64,000 nucleotides of DNA, from NCBI RefSeq assembly GCF_014054525.1, contig NZ_CP059564.1:754357-818356 (forward strand), read 5' to 3'. How positions within the stretch are numbered: position 1 is the first letter of the stretch; every line of letters begins with the position of its first letter. The stretch comes from Alysiella filiformis (GTDB lineage: Bacteria; Pseudomonadota; Gammaproteobacteria; Burkholderiales; Neisseriaceae). Under the pieces are notes generated by a model. That model was not told the DNA's origin. It saw nothing but the letters and a program-made list of their open reading frames with translations, and ran no database searches. A program made the position numbers and the translations under genes. Below, piece by piece: positions 9,205 to 18,087 of this stretch.

Positions 9205-10002
9205 TTATTTCAATGGCGAGTTTGTCCAAATATTGCGGTAGGAAAAATAAACCGACATCAATACAAACAACATCATCAATAAAAAGGGAAAATAAAAAAT
9301 CAAAATCATCAACAATGATGCTGTTGCCGATTGTTCTGTTGCCAATGGGTTTATGCTGTTCATTGTGATTCCGTTTGTGCCAAGCAGCAACATCAATATG
9401 AATACCAATCCCAACATGAAACCGCCAAACACAAAAGACATCAAAATCACAAACCCCAATGCTGGCAAAATGTTTTTCAGGCTGCCTGAAATGCTCATTT
9501 TTAAAGCCGAAAGCGGTTCAAGCCCATGCAAAGCCACCAATGGCAACATAAACCACATCACATACGACAATAAATGCAACAACCATTTGATAGATAAAGG
9601 CAGTTGTTCTATTGCAAACAGGTTTGCCAACAAAATGGGCAGATGCATTATCAACGCCACAACAATCATCTTTTGAACTGGCAACTGAAAGCCTGAAAAC
9701 ATATCGGCAATCTCAAAATCGCCATTTTCAGCGTGTGAGGCAATGGCTAAAATCAAACCTGCAACCATAAATGTGTCAAACACGCTGTCTATCAAATCAA
9801 AAATCCATGACACGCCCGATAATTGTGCCAAAAATCCCAAAATCCAACTTACCGCAATATTGAGCAACAAAAAAATTGTGCCAACAAGCAACCATTTGCC
9901 AAAACGGGTTTTCAGCAAATGCCATGATTGATTGAGCCAATTTAAGCCATCGCCCAAAGATTGGCGTTGGGATTTGTTGAGTAATTGAATGGTGTTGTCC
10001 AT
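9205..10002 (-). CDS. Multi-pass inner-membrane protein, BPSS1780-like family
   Basis: This 265-residue protein is mostly hydrophobic. After a soluble stretch with SLGDGLNWLNQSWHLLKTRF it has about six membrane segments (for example WLLVGTIFLLLNIAVSWILG, FDTFMVAGLILAIA, LLHLLSYVMWFMLPLVAL, VILMSFVFGGFMLGLVFILM). The pattern, including IADMFSGF and a central membrane pair, resembles the BPSS1780 family of uncharacterised beta-proteobacterial membrane proteins. Function is unknown. It lies between lpxA and rseP on the same strand, about 90 bases after lpxA. A GSLKN uptake-word peptide occurs in the middle. Confidence 0.75.
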   Translation of the reverse strand: MDNTIQLLNKSQRQSLGDGLNWLNQSWHLLKTRFGKWLLVGTIFLLLNIAVSWILGFLAQLSGVSWIFDLIDSVFDTFMVAGLILAIASHAENGDFEIADMFSGFQLPVQKMIVVALIMHLPILLANLFAIEQLPLSIKWLLHLLSYVMWFMLPLVALHGLEPLSALKMSISGSLKNILPALGFVILMSFVFGGFMLGLVFILMLLLGTNGITMNSINPLATEQSATASLLMILIFYFPFLLMMLFVLMSVYFSYRNIWTNSPLK

Positions 10003-10092
10003 TGTTTAACCCATTATTTTTATTGTTGTTTGTCAAGATGTTTGTTTCAGGCAGCTTGGCAAAATGGCGCAAGGCTGCCTGAAACGTGTTTT

Positions 10093-10869
10093 TCAGCGAA
10101 TGATGCCGCGTTTGGAATCGGTTAAAAAATCGCGCAAAATTTGCAATTCGCTGTGGTTTTCAGCGTGTTGGTTGATGAGATTTTTGGCTTCGTCCAGCGA
10201 CAAATCGCGCAAATAAATGTCTTTATAGGCATTTTTGACATTGGCGATTTGTTCGGCGGTAAAGCCGTTGCGTCTCATGCCTTCGCTGTTGAGTCCAGCA
10301 GGTTCGGCGCGGTAGCCCGATGCCATGAAATAGGGCGGCACGTCTTTGTGTACGCCAGTCGCAAATGCGGTCATGGCATACGCCCCAATGCGGCAAAATT
10401 GAAACACCAAAGTGTAGCCACCCAAAACCACATAATCGCCAATTTCAACGTGTCCTGCCAAGCTGGCGTTGTTGGCAAAAATGGTGTGGTTGCCCACCAC
10501 GCAATCGTGCGCCAAATGGCAATATGCCATAATCCAGTTGTCATCGCCCAAACGGGTTTGCCCTATGCCCGTTACCGTGCCTGTGTTGAAAGTGGTGAAT
10601 TCGCGTATGGTGTTGCGGTTGCCGATGATGAGTTGGGTGGGTTCATCGCGGTATTTTTTGTCTTGCGGCTGTGCGCCCAAGCTGGCAAATTGGAAAATGT
10701 GGTTGTCTTCGCCAATGGTGGTGTGTCCTTCAATCACAACGTGTGCGCCAATGCGCGTGTTTGCGCCAATTTGCACGTTTGCGCCGATGATGGAATACGC
10801 GCCCACTTGCACGCTGCTGTCTAATTGCGCTTTGGGGTCGATGATGGCGGTGGGGTGAATTAAAGTCAT
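10093..10869 (-). CDS. lpxA: UDP-N-acetylglucosamine acyltransferase
   Basis: LpxA transfers a 3-hydroxyacyl chain from acyl carrier protein to UDP-N-acetylglucosamine, the first step of lipid A synthesis. The 258-residue protein begins [16 protein letters not shown] and has hexapeptide repeats forming a left-handed beta helix to about residue 185. The catalytic histidine is in [12 protein letters not shown] near residue 122, and the Gly-rich [19 protein letters not shown] segment is typical. The C-terminal helical domain ([19 protein letters not shown]) trimerises. It is the first gene of the envelope series on this strand, with an uptake-word pair upstream at about 10880-10955. Confidence 0.96.
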   Translation of the reverse strand: MTLIHPTAIIDPKAQLDSSVQVGAYSIIGANVQIGANTRIGAHVVIEGHTTIGEDNHIFQFASLGAQPQDKKYRDEPTQLIIGNRNTIREFTTFNTGTVTGIGQTRLGDDNWIMAYCHLAHDCVVGNHTIFANNASLAGHVEIGDYVVLGGYTLVFQFCRIGAYAMTAFATGVHKDVPPYFMASGYRAEPAGLNSEGMRRNGFTAEQIANVKNAYKDIYLRDLSLDEAKNLINQHAENHSELQILRDFLTDSKRGIIR

Positions 10870-11010
10870 GGGAAAGTCCTTTCAGGCTGCCTGAAAACGA
10901 TGAAAGGGCAATTATGCAATATTTTTGTGCCAAAAAGTGTTTTCAGGCAGCCTGAATGCGAAAAAATCCCATTTTCCACCCATCAGCAACGAATTTATTG
11001 CAGCACAAAC

Positions 11011-11039
11011 TTTATCAAAACAAAAAATTAAGATAAAAT
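11011..11039 (+). promoter_or_regulatory. Candidate promoter of efp
   Basis: A TAAAAT box at 11034-11039 lies 17 bases after the weak -35-like TTTATC at 11011-11016, and about 43 bases before the efp start. This is the best sigma70-like pair in the lpxA-efp gap, but the -35 match is poor. Confidence 0.3.
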
Positions 11040-11081
11040 CGCGCGTTTTGTTTAATCTTGATTTTTGAAAGCGTTTATTTT

Positions 11082-11642
11082 ATGAAAACCGCACAAGAAC
11101 TCCGCGCAGGCAACGTGTTTATGATTGGCAACGACCCCATGGTTGTGCAAAAAACCGAATACATCAAAGGCGGACGCAGCTCAGCCAAAGTTTCCATGAA
11201 ACTGAAAAACCTGCTCACAGGCGCAGCGTCTGAAACCATCGTTAAAGCCGATGACAAATTTGACGTGATTGTTTTGGCGCGCAAAAACTGCAAATACAGC
11301 TACTTTGCCGACCCCATGTACGTGTTTATGGACGAAGAGTTCAACCAATACGAAATTGAAGCCGAAAACATTGGCGATGCACTCAAATTCATCGTAGATG
11401 GCATGGAAGACGATTGCGAAGTAACCTTCTACGAAGGCAACCCCATTTCAGTGGAATTGCCCACCATCATCGTACGCGAAGTGGAATACACCGAGCCAGC
11501 CGTAAAAGGCGACACTTCGGGCAAAGTCATGAAAACCGCACGTTTGGTAGGCGGCACCGAAATTCAAGTGATGTCTTACGTTGAAAACGGCGACAAAATT
11601 GAAATTGACACGCGCACAGGCGAATTCCGCAAACGCGCTTAA
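11082..11642 (+). CDS. efp: Elongation factor P
   Basis: EF-P relieves ribosomes stalled at polyproline runs. The start at 11082 gives [20 protein letters not shown] and 186 residues, the normal length; an in-frame TTG eight codons upstream is not homologous. Domain I carries the loop [11 protein letters not shown] with arginine at position 32. EF-P proteins with Arg32 are rhamnosylated by EarP rather than lysylated, as established for Neisseria and Pseudomonas. The C-terminal [17 protein letters not shown] motif is complete. No earP gene is in this window. A terminator follows at 11664. Confidence 0.97.
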   Translation: MKTAQELRAGNVFMIGNDPMVVQKTEYIKGGRSSAKVSMKLKNLLTGAASETIVKADDKFDVIVLARKNCKYSYFADPMYVFMDEEFNQYEIEAENIGDALKFIVDGMEDDCEVTFYEGNPISVELPTIIVREVEYTEPAVKGDTSGKVMKTARLVGGTEIQVMSYVENGDKIEIDTRTGEFRKRA

Positions 11643-11663
11643 TTTGCCTTAAACCAAATATCG

Positions 11664-11688
11664 GGCGGGTTTCATACCCGCCTTTTTT
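11664..11688 (+). terminator. Rho-independent terminator of efp
   Basis: Arms GGCGGGT and ACCCGCC enclose the loop TTCAT, followed by six T. It starts 22 bases after the efp stop. Confidence 0.85.
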
Positions 11689-11890
11689 CATGAGCAAAAT
11701 TTCAGGCTGAAACCTGTGCAAAACCCACTTTTAAATTGATGTAGGTGCGGATTTTATATCCGCCCCTTTTCAATTTAGGTTTCAAGCATTTCAAAATAGG
11801 ACAAGTGTAGGGTGCAACTTGTTGCACCATTTTCCTTATAAAACATGGATTTGGTGCAACAAGTTGCACCCTACATGGTGTTTCATTTTA

Positions 11891-12792
11891 TAGTCAATTC
11901 AAAATAAAATAGTACAATACCCTAATTTTTAGGATTAAAAAATGGCACATTCAACAGAACTGCGAAATAAAGCATTAAGCTATTATGAACAATGCAAAAA
12001 TATCAGTAAAGTCGCCCAAGCTTACCAAATATCCAGAAATACGCTTTACCTATGGATACGCTTGAAAGCGCAAACAGGCAGCTTAAATCATCAAGTAAAG
12101 GGGCAAAATGCCAATAAATTGAACAGCCAAAAATTGGCTGAACATATACAACAACACCCTGATGCTTATTTGCATGAAATAGCTGAACATTTTAATTGTT
12201 CAAAATCAGCCATTTTTTATGCACTCAAAAGAATGGGTATCACGCGTAAAAAAAGACCACCACATACAAAGAACAAGACCCAAATAAAGTAAAAGATTAT
12301 TTAAATCAACTGGCTGAATTTTTTGACTATCAGCGTGTTTATTTGGATGAAACGGGATTTGATACTTACTTATTTCGTCCTTATGCGCGTAGCCCAAAGG
12401 GGCAGGTCATCAAAGCCCAAATCAGTGGTAAAAAGTACCAACGCTTATCGCTTGTTGCCGCACAAGTCGGCAACAAACTGATTGCCCCTATGATTTATCA
12501 AAACACAATGACCAGTGCTTTTTTTGAAACATGGTTTGAGCAATGTTTATTGCCTATTTTAAATAAAAAATCTGTCATTATTTTGGATAATGCACGATTT
12601 CATCGTATGGGTATTTTGCGTGAAATGGCGCACAAATGGGGGCATAAAATCTTGCCGCTTGCACCTTATTCACCAGAGCTTAATCCCATAGAACGGACAT
12701 GGGCAAACATCAAGAGATATATGCGAGCCATTTTACCTAGTGGAAGGCATTTTACTGATACGTTAGTGTCCTATTCTTATTTTAACTGACTA
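11891..12792 (+). mobile_element. IS630-type insertion sequence, copy 1 (902 bp)
   Basis: The element starts TAGTCAATTCAAAATAAAA and ends in the imperfect complement TTATTTTAACTGACTA. It is flanked by TA on both sides (11889-11890 and 12793-12794), the target duplication typical of IS630/Tc1-mariner elements. Comparison with copy 2 at 28474-29375 fixes the ends: both are 902 bases and appear identical over the parts I compared. Confidence 0.93.
11942..12789 (+). CDS. IS630 family transposase in two frames (probable programmed frameshift)
   Basis: The first frame (11942-12292, 116 residues) holds the helix-turn-helix DNA-binding part (MAHSTELRNKALSYYEQC and VAQAYQISRNTLYLWI). The second frame holds the DDE catalytic domain: Asp in VYLDETGF, Asp in IILDNARFHR and Glu in LNPIERTWANIKR. 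The second frame is open upstream of its first ATG (12343) to the run of seven A at 12249-12255. One extra A there, by transcriptional slippage, would give a continuous IS630 protein reading through TTYKEQDPNKV. Both copies carry the same arrangement, so it is likely functional rather than a decay mutation. Confidence 0.9.
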
Positions 12793-12889
12793 TATATTGA
12801 TAAAAATAAAAATTTCTGCAAGTTTAAACAGGGCAGATATGAAATCTGCCCCTACGAATTGAGTTTTGCCAAGGTTTCAGGCAGCCACA

Positions 12890-12928
12890 AAAAACCACCG
12901 ACAACACAAAATGCCATCGGTGGTTTTT
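12890..12928 (-). terminator. Rho-independent terminator of the Slam gene
   Basis: Twelve-base arms AAAAACCACCGA and TCGGTGGTTTTT face each other just downstream of the slam stop on the minus strand, followed by T residues. Confidence 0.85.
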
Positions 12929-12931
12929 GAT

Positions 12932-14461
12932 TTAGAACGATTTTTCAACCTGAATAAACGCTTGGTTTTTTCGGTATGAATAAATCGGGATATTGCTCTT
13001 GGTTCTGTGCCAGTTCACATTCAGCTTGGGGGTAAAGCCTTTAAAATGCAAAGCCTTATGCCAAACAGTTAAAGAAGTATTGTATTCCTTATTCTCTTGG
13101 CGAAGACCCACAAAATGCGTGCCATCATATTGACGTTTTGCCACATTAAACGACAAATTGGTGCTGATACCGCCAACCCACTCCTGACCCCAAAATACAC
13201 GAGCAGAAGGGCGTTTGTAGCTGTTGCTTTCAGTAACCGCATTGCGTTTACTGATGTCCAAGCCCACACCAAAATATTGTTTTGGATTGCGCAAATACAT
13301 CATGCTGCCACCCAAAGAATGCGAGCTACTGCGGTTACGCGCATTGAGCGCGTCATCGCTGTAACGGTCTTTACCAAACGAGTAGCTGACCGTGCCGCGC
13401 AATTTGGGTGTCATCCAATACATTGACGACAAGCTCACGCCCAAAGTGTCGGTGTAAGAATGCAATTTGGGTTTTTCGCCCTCATTGTTGTTCATACCGC
13501 CAGCATACAAGCGTTTGTAGAAATAAGGCGCAATTTGCACGCGCGTACGCGCATCGGCATAGCCATAACCTGCTGAAGCATAAATTCCCAACTCATTGAA
13601 TTTTTTATTATTCCAATAATATTTATGAGAAATGCTGCTGTCAAATGAAGAGAAACGACCCTTGTCAAACGACCATTGGCGCGAAGCACCCAAATTCCAA
13701 CCAATACCTGAACCCGATTCTTTGGGCGTGCTTTGTGTGATAACGCCACCGTTGTCCAACACCATTTGTGTACCAGTGTCTGCCAATTCGGTCATGTTTT
13801 TATCACGCAAAAAATTGCCGTCCAATGAAAAGTTCCATTGTTCTTTGTTGGCAATGGCTTGCAAATATTGGTCAAAAGTGGCAATTTCTTCCGCACCCAT
13901 ATTATCGGCAGCGCGCAATTTTTCAAATTGCGATTTGGCTGCTTCAAATTCCTGATTTTGGTAAAGCAAAGCAGCAAGCTGAAAACGAATAAACGTGTTA
14001 TTGGGGAATCTTGCCGATAGGCTGCGATACGCCCGAATCGCTTGTTTCAAATTTTTGTTTACCAGCAAAGCCGCTTGCGCCCAGTCCAGCAATGAAGGGT
14101 CGGGATTATTGGTTTTGACATAAAGTTGCGACAAATGTTCCAAATTCCGCACATTTGTACTCAACAGATTGATAACCAACAATTTTTCCAAAATTTGTGG
14201 TTGTGCCAACAATTCTTCATCACTCAAATTGGCAGGTGGCTTGGGGCTGCCGTCATCTGCTTGTTTGAGTTGGGTTTGGCGCAACAAATCATCTTGTTTG
14301 GGACGCAAACTTTCGGCTTGTTCGCGCTCTTGCTTGCGTTGGGAGATGATGTCGCTATTGAGAACTGGGGCTTCGGGCATTTCAGGCAGTTTGTCGCTGC
14401 CATGTGCCAATGCCGCACAAATGCTCAATGTGAACATCAGCCATTTTGCGAGTTTATTCAT
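12932..14461 (-). CDS. Slam: surface lipoprotein assembly modifier (outer-membrane translocator)
   Basis: Slam proteins move specific lipoproteins across the outer membrane to the cell surface. The start at 14461 is preceded by AGGAA and gives a signal peptide (MNKLAKWLMFTLSICAALAH) and 509 residues. Residues about 90-240 are helical TPR-like repeats (LLVNKNLKQAIRAYRSLSAR, AALLYQNQEFEAAKSQFEKL), and about 250-509 form the barrel of the DUF560 type, with alternating strands such as GIGWNLGASRQWSF and the typical end NIPIYSYRKNQAFIQVEKSF. The client is probably the lipoprotein encoded next upstream on the same strand (15293-17794). Which Slam subtype it is cannot be told by eye. Confidence 0.92.
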   Translation of the reverse strand: MNKLAKWLMFTLSICAALAHGSDKLPEMPEAPVLNSDIISQRKQEREQAESLRPKQDDLLRQTQLKQADDGSPKPPANLSDEELLAQPQILEKLLVINLLSTNVRNLEHLSQLYVKTNNPDPSLLDWAQAALLVNKNLKQAIRAYRSLSARFPNNTFIRFQLAALLYQNQEFEAAKSQFEKLRAADNMGAEEIATFDQYLQAIANKEQWNFSLDGNFLRDKNMTELADTGTQMVLDNGGVITQSTPKESGSGIGWNLGASRQWSFDKGRFSSFDSSISHKYYWNNKKFNELGIYASAGYGYADARTRVQIAPYFYKRLYAGGMNNNEGEKPKLHSYTDTLGVSLSSMYWMTPKLRGTVSYSFGKDRYSDDALNARNRSSSHSLGGSMMYLRNPKQYFGVGLDISKRNAVTESNSYKRPSARVFWGQEWVGGISTNLSFNVAKRQYDGTHFVGLRQENKEYNTSLTVWHKALHFKGFTPKLNVNWHRTKSNIPIYSYRKNQAFIQVEKSF

Positions 14462-14596
14462 CAAAATTCCTTTTTGTTTGAAACATAGGCTTTCCTTGTC
14501 TAATGGGTTGATGGGCAAGTGTGTTGGAACACACAATAATTTATGGGGAATCCTTGTTTTTGCGTGTGGGCTGCCTGAAATGCAATTTGTATCCAT

Positions 14597-15067
14597 GTAG
14601 GGTGCAGCTTGTTGCACCATTTACCCCTAGAAACTCAACGAGCCACCCCCACCCTAACCCTCCCCCGCCAGCAGGGGAGGGGATAAGTTTCAGGCAGCCT
14701 GAAATTTGTGGTGTTGCCAGCCATTTACCCCCTCCCCCTATGCAAGGGGAGGGCTGGGGTGGGGGTTAGAAACTCAACGAGCCACCCCCACCCTAACCCT
14801 CCCCCACCAGCGTGGGAGGGGATAAGTTTCAGGTAGCCTGAAATTTGTGGTGTTGCCAGCCATTTACCCCCTCCCCCTATGCAAGGGGGAGGGCTGGGGT
14901 GGGGGTTAGAAACCCAAGGTGCCACCCCCACCCTAACCCTCCCCCGCCAGCGTGGGAGTGGATAGGTTTCAGGCAGCCTGAAATTGGTGGTGTTGCCAGC
15001 CATTTACCCCCTCCCCCTATGCAAGGGGGAGGGTTGGGGTGGGGGTTAGAAATCCAATGAGCCACCC
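14597..15067. repeat. R1 array between the Slam gene and its neighbour lipoprotein
   Basis: After a half R3 unit (14597-14624) there are several R1 units in alternating orientation, each followed by an uptake word and the spacer TTTGTGGTGTTGCCAGCCAT or close variants. Three spacer-containing units are nearly identical tandem copies of about 130 bases. The array fills most of the 830-base gap; a 140-base stretch after it (15068-15209) shows nothing recognisable. Confidence 0.8.
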
Positions 15068-15214
15068 CACATCCGAACCCGAGCAGGCGTAGGTCGGCTG
15101 TCGTCATTCCAGCGTTAAAAATGTCCGCAGTTTTACAAAGGTTTCATACTGCATTTTGCCATGGCAAATGGATTTTGGGCAAAAACCATTTACCCTAACA
15201 AAACATTTGAACAA

Positions 15215-15254
15215 AAACTTGGCAAAACACCATGGTGTGTGTTTCGCCAAGTTT
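15215..15254 (-). terminator. Probable terminator of the surface lipoprotein gene
   Basis: Arms AAACTTGGC and GCCAAGTTT enclose a loop that itself contains ACACCATGGTGT. On the minus strand a T-rich run follows. It lies about 40 bases after the lipoprotein stop, so slam may need its own promoter or read-through. Confidence 0.65.
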
Positions 15255-15292
15255 CTGTTGAATTAGCTGATTAAGCCAATTGCATGATGGGA

Positions 15293-17794
15293 TTAGTTTT
15301 TACCATCGGTACCAACTGACATGCCAGCTTCTTTTGCTGCTTTCACAGGGTCTGCTTGACGGATACCGCCAAATACACCGCCCCATTTACCATCTTTGTG
15401 GTTTTCAGATGCGAATGAACCACCCACTTCTTGACCTTTACCGAACAAGGTTGCACCGAATACACCAGTTGATTGGTTATCAACGCGCGTTGCTGTACCA
15501 GCAATGTTACCGTTATCAGCAATCACACCTTTAAATTCAACCAATTTAACTGGGAGCAATGCAGTTGGCGAATTTACGCTGTCATACCATTTATTGTGAA
15601 TGTTGCCTATTACTTCGCCATTAGCCAAGTTTACAGTCAATGCAGCGTGGTTACCACTAACAAAGCCCGCTTTCGCACCAATTGCGGTTGGGATAGCCAC
15701 ATCGCCACGGTAGTTGTTGTTCAAACCATAAGCCACAGCATGACCTGCATAAGTGATGATGCCATTTTGGGTATCTTTTTTCAGGGCTTTCAATTCTTCT
15801 GAGCCAACGTTGTTGATACCACGATAGAAGTAATGGTTTTCAGTACCCTTTGTACCATATTCACCAAAGCTGGCTACATAAGTGGGTACATTACCCCCCA
15901 TATCCACACCTTTTTTAAGGTAGTCTTCGGTTGCAGCATAGCCATTCAATGCAGAGGTAACACGACCATATTGTACATTGTGTAATCTTGCACCATAGTA
16001 ATCATTTACTAAAGGTAAGTTATTATATGGTAATGGATAGGGGTTACCTGATTTATCCTGTTTAAGAGAATTAGGTGTACTACTATAATCCATAACATCC
16101 AATGGACTTTCAAAACCATCTCCATTATTATTACGAGCTTGTGAACGATAGCCATAAACTTCTGCTACTGTTTTATCTAATGTACGACCATTAATTTTTT
16201 CTTGCTCTGTAGGAGCTGTTCCTGCAAAAGTAACAGGTTTAACGGAATAACCTTTTACAAGAATATTGCCATTAATGTCTTTACCTTGATAAACATAGCC
16301 ATTTTTAACGGTATTGGGATTTTGTGCTGCATCTTTACCATATTCAGTAAAGTTTTGATGTTTAATATGAACATCTTCTAAACCGAAAATCCAAACACCA
16401 CCCGTTTGAGTACCAATGGTGTTAGTTTTTGTTTCAACATATTCTGAACCTAATAGTTTTGTTCTAGTAGTTTGTTGAGCTGTTGGTGTTGTACCGTTTT
16501 CATCTTCAAATAAACGTAATGTAGCGGCAGCTTTATCTTTTGCAGATGTAGCGGAATGTAATGTTTGTTTTGCCTCAGCCTCTTTTCCATTTAAAGCTGA
16601 CTGTTTTGCATATAAAGTATCTAACTGAAGTTTGTATCCAGCTGTTTCAGAAGGTGGTAATTGTGTTGCAGTTGGATTAGTCTTTTTATACTCTGCTAAA
16701 GCAGCATCCATTGCCCTATCTACTGCATCAACTTTATCTTTAATGTCTTTCATTTCTTGAACGATAGCATTGTACGCTTGTTGTGCTTGTTCAGCAGCAG
16801 TTGTTGCATTTTTAGATGCAGAAATTAACTCTTTGCGTTTTGCTTCTGTCTCTGCATTAAAATCTTTTGGCATGCCATTGGTTAATTCTGTTTTATAGAT
16901 ATTTGCCAATTCACGATTGCCTTGATTAGCAGTAGCTGCAGCGCCATCAATATTTACTCCAGTTGGACGCTTGCTTAAAAAACGAGTATCAAAATCTTCC
17001 AAATACACACGCGCGGCTTTGGCATCGTTGCGTGGTTCTGCCACTACAATGGTGTCCAAGCTGGGGTGTGGGTTTTGCACGGTCATGGGTGTTGGCACGT
17101 CAGAAGTGCTGTCTTTGGCTTCAGATGTGTTGGTTGCCAAGTTGGAGTTCACTTTTACGGTTTGTTTGATGCCCACAAATGATTCATTGCCAGTTGTGTA
17201 AGGTTCAGCAGTCAATTGGTCTTTGTTGCCAAATGGGTTGGGGGTTTTGTCAGCAGCTTTGGCAGCTTGTGCGGCTTCTTCTGCTGCTTTTTTGGCGGCT
17301 GCTTCTGCTGCGGCTTTTTCGGCTGCGGCTTTGTCTGCGACTTCTTTGTCTGCCAATGCTTTTTTGGCTGCTTCTTCAGCGGCTTTTTTCACGGCTTCGT
17401 CTTGGGCTTTTTGGGCTGCGGCTTTTGCGGCTGCCAAATCATCGGCGGCTTTTTTGGCTGCTGCTGCGGCTGCTGCTTGTGCATCGGCTGCGGCTTTTTG
17501 TGCGTCTGCTGCTGCTTTTTGTGCTGCGGCTAAATCTTTGGCGGCTTTATCGGCAGCTGCTTTTGCGGCTGCGTCTTGGGCTGCTTTTTCAGCAGCAGCT
17601 TTGGCTTCGGCAGCGGCTTTTTCTGCGGCTGCTTTTTCGGCAGCGGCTTTGGCTGCTGCGTCTTGTGCGGCAGTGCTGCTGGTGGTTGGGGTAGTGGTGA
17701 TGGTGGGTTTGCCACCGCCACTGCTACCGCAAGCAGACAATACTGCCAAGCATACGGCTGTTAAGCTGAATTTAAACAAGTCTTGTTTTTTCAT
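15293..17794 (-). CDS. Probable Slam-dependent surface lipoprotein with Ala/Lys-rich stalk
   Basis: The start at 17794 (AAGGA upstream) gives 833 residues. The signal peptide ends in the lipobox LSAC with Cys22 as lipid site, followed by a Ser/Gly linker. Residues about 41-182 are almost entirely Ala, Lys, Glu, Asp and Gln and should form a long helix or coiled coil. Residues about 320-435 are a second predicted helical region. The C-terminal 100 residues (STGVFGATLFGKG, EVGGSF, WGGVFGGIRQ) resemble the barrel end of TbpB/fHbp-type lipoproteins carried by Slam. The central third is AT-richer than the ends. The gene lies upstream of slam on the same strand. The ligand is unknown; adhesin or nutrient binding are both possible. 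Confidence 0.8.
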   Translation of the reverse strand: MKKQDLFKFSLTAVCLAVLSACGSSGGGKPTITTTPTTSSTAAQDAAAKAAAEKAAAEKAAAEAKAAAEKAAQDAAAKAAADKAAKDLAAAQKAAADAQKAAADAQAAAAAAAKKAADDLAAAKAAAQKAQDEAVKKAAEEAAKKALADKEVADKAAAEKAAAEAAAKKAAEEAAQAAKAADKTPNPFGNKDQLTAEPYTTGNESFVGIKQTVKVNSNLATNTSEAKDSTSDVPTPMTVQNPHPSLDTIVVAEPRNDAKAARVYLEDFDTRFLSKRPTGVNIDGAAATANQGNRELANIYKTELTNGMPKDFNAETEAKRKELISASKNATTAAEQAQQAYNAIVQEMKDIKDKVDAVDRAMDAALAEYKKTNPTATQLPPSETAGYKLQLDTLYAKQSALNGKEAEAKQTLHSATSAKDKAAATLRLFEDENGTTPTAQQTTRTKLLGSEYVETKTNTIGTQTGGVWIFGLEDVHIKHQNFTEYGKDAAQNPNTVKNGYVYQGKDINGNILVKGYSVKPVTFAGTAPTEQEKINGRTLDKTVAEVYGYRSQARNNNGDGFESPLDVMDYSSTPNSLKQDKSGNPYPLPYNNLPLVNDYYGARLHNVQYGRVTSALNGYAATEDYLKKGVDMGGNVPTYVASFGEYGTKGTENHYFYRGINNVGSEELKALKKDTQNGIITYAGHAVAYGLNNNYRGDVAIPTAIGAKAGFVSGNHAALTVNLANGEVIGNIHNKWYDSVNSPTALLPVKLVEFKGVIADNGNIAGTATRVDNQSTGVFGATLFGKGQEVGGSFASENHKDGKWGGVFGGIRQADPVKAAKEAGMSVGTDGKN

Positions 17795-18087
17795 GGGGTT
17801 ATTCCTTAATGATAAAAAAATGGAAATAAACATTTGAAATTTGATGTTGGGCAAAATTTTGGGTTTTGCTCAACTTGTTTGCCCCAAAATGGGGCTTGGT
17901 TGTTTACTGCTTTATTTTCAATAAGCTGGCAAAGCGTGGGCTTTGCGTGGGGGTGCCTGTTGAAATATGGGTGTTATTGTTAATAATTGTCTTGGTTTTG
18001 TCAATCGCTTTTACGCTTAATTGTGGGTGGTGTGGGGTGGGTGTTGCGTTTTGGCACACATTTTTGGGGGATTGGAAACCTAACGAG

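Larger units (their letters stand above)
11709..12878. repeat. R2 element containing R3, itself interrupted by IS630 copy 1
   Basis: The R2 ends are at 11709-11724 and 12863-12878. Inside, at the usual centre of R2, lies an R3 element (about 11776-11890; GTAGGGTGCAACTTGTTGCAC hairpins) bounded by TA. IS630 copy 1 sits at the R3/R2 junction. Joining the flanks restores TTTCATTTTA-TATTGATAAAA, which matches the uninterrupted copy at about 18410 except for one base. The order of insertion is therefore R2, then R3, then the IS. Confidence 0.75.

Noticed and set aside
14640-15067. CRISPR-like regularity of the repeat array
   Set aside because: Units alternate in orientation, the spacers are repeated rather than unique, and no cas gene is near. 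These are R1 repeats with uptake words.
17179-17837. Long plus-strand frames opposite the Ala/Lys-rich segment (171, 105 and 204 residues)
   Set aside because: They are Leu-, Cys/Gly- or Ala-rich shadows of the repetitive GCN/AAR codons of the lipoprotein gene and have no independent motif.
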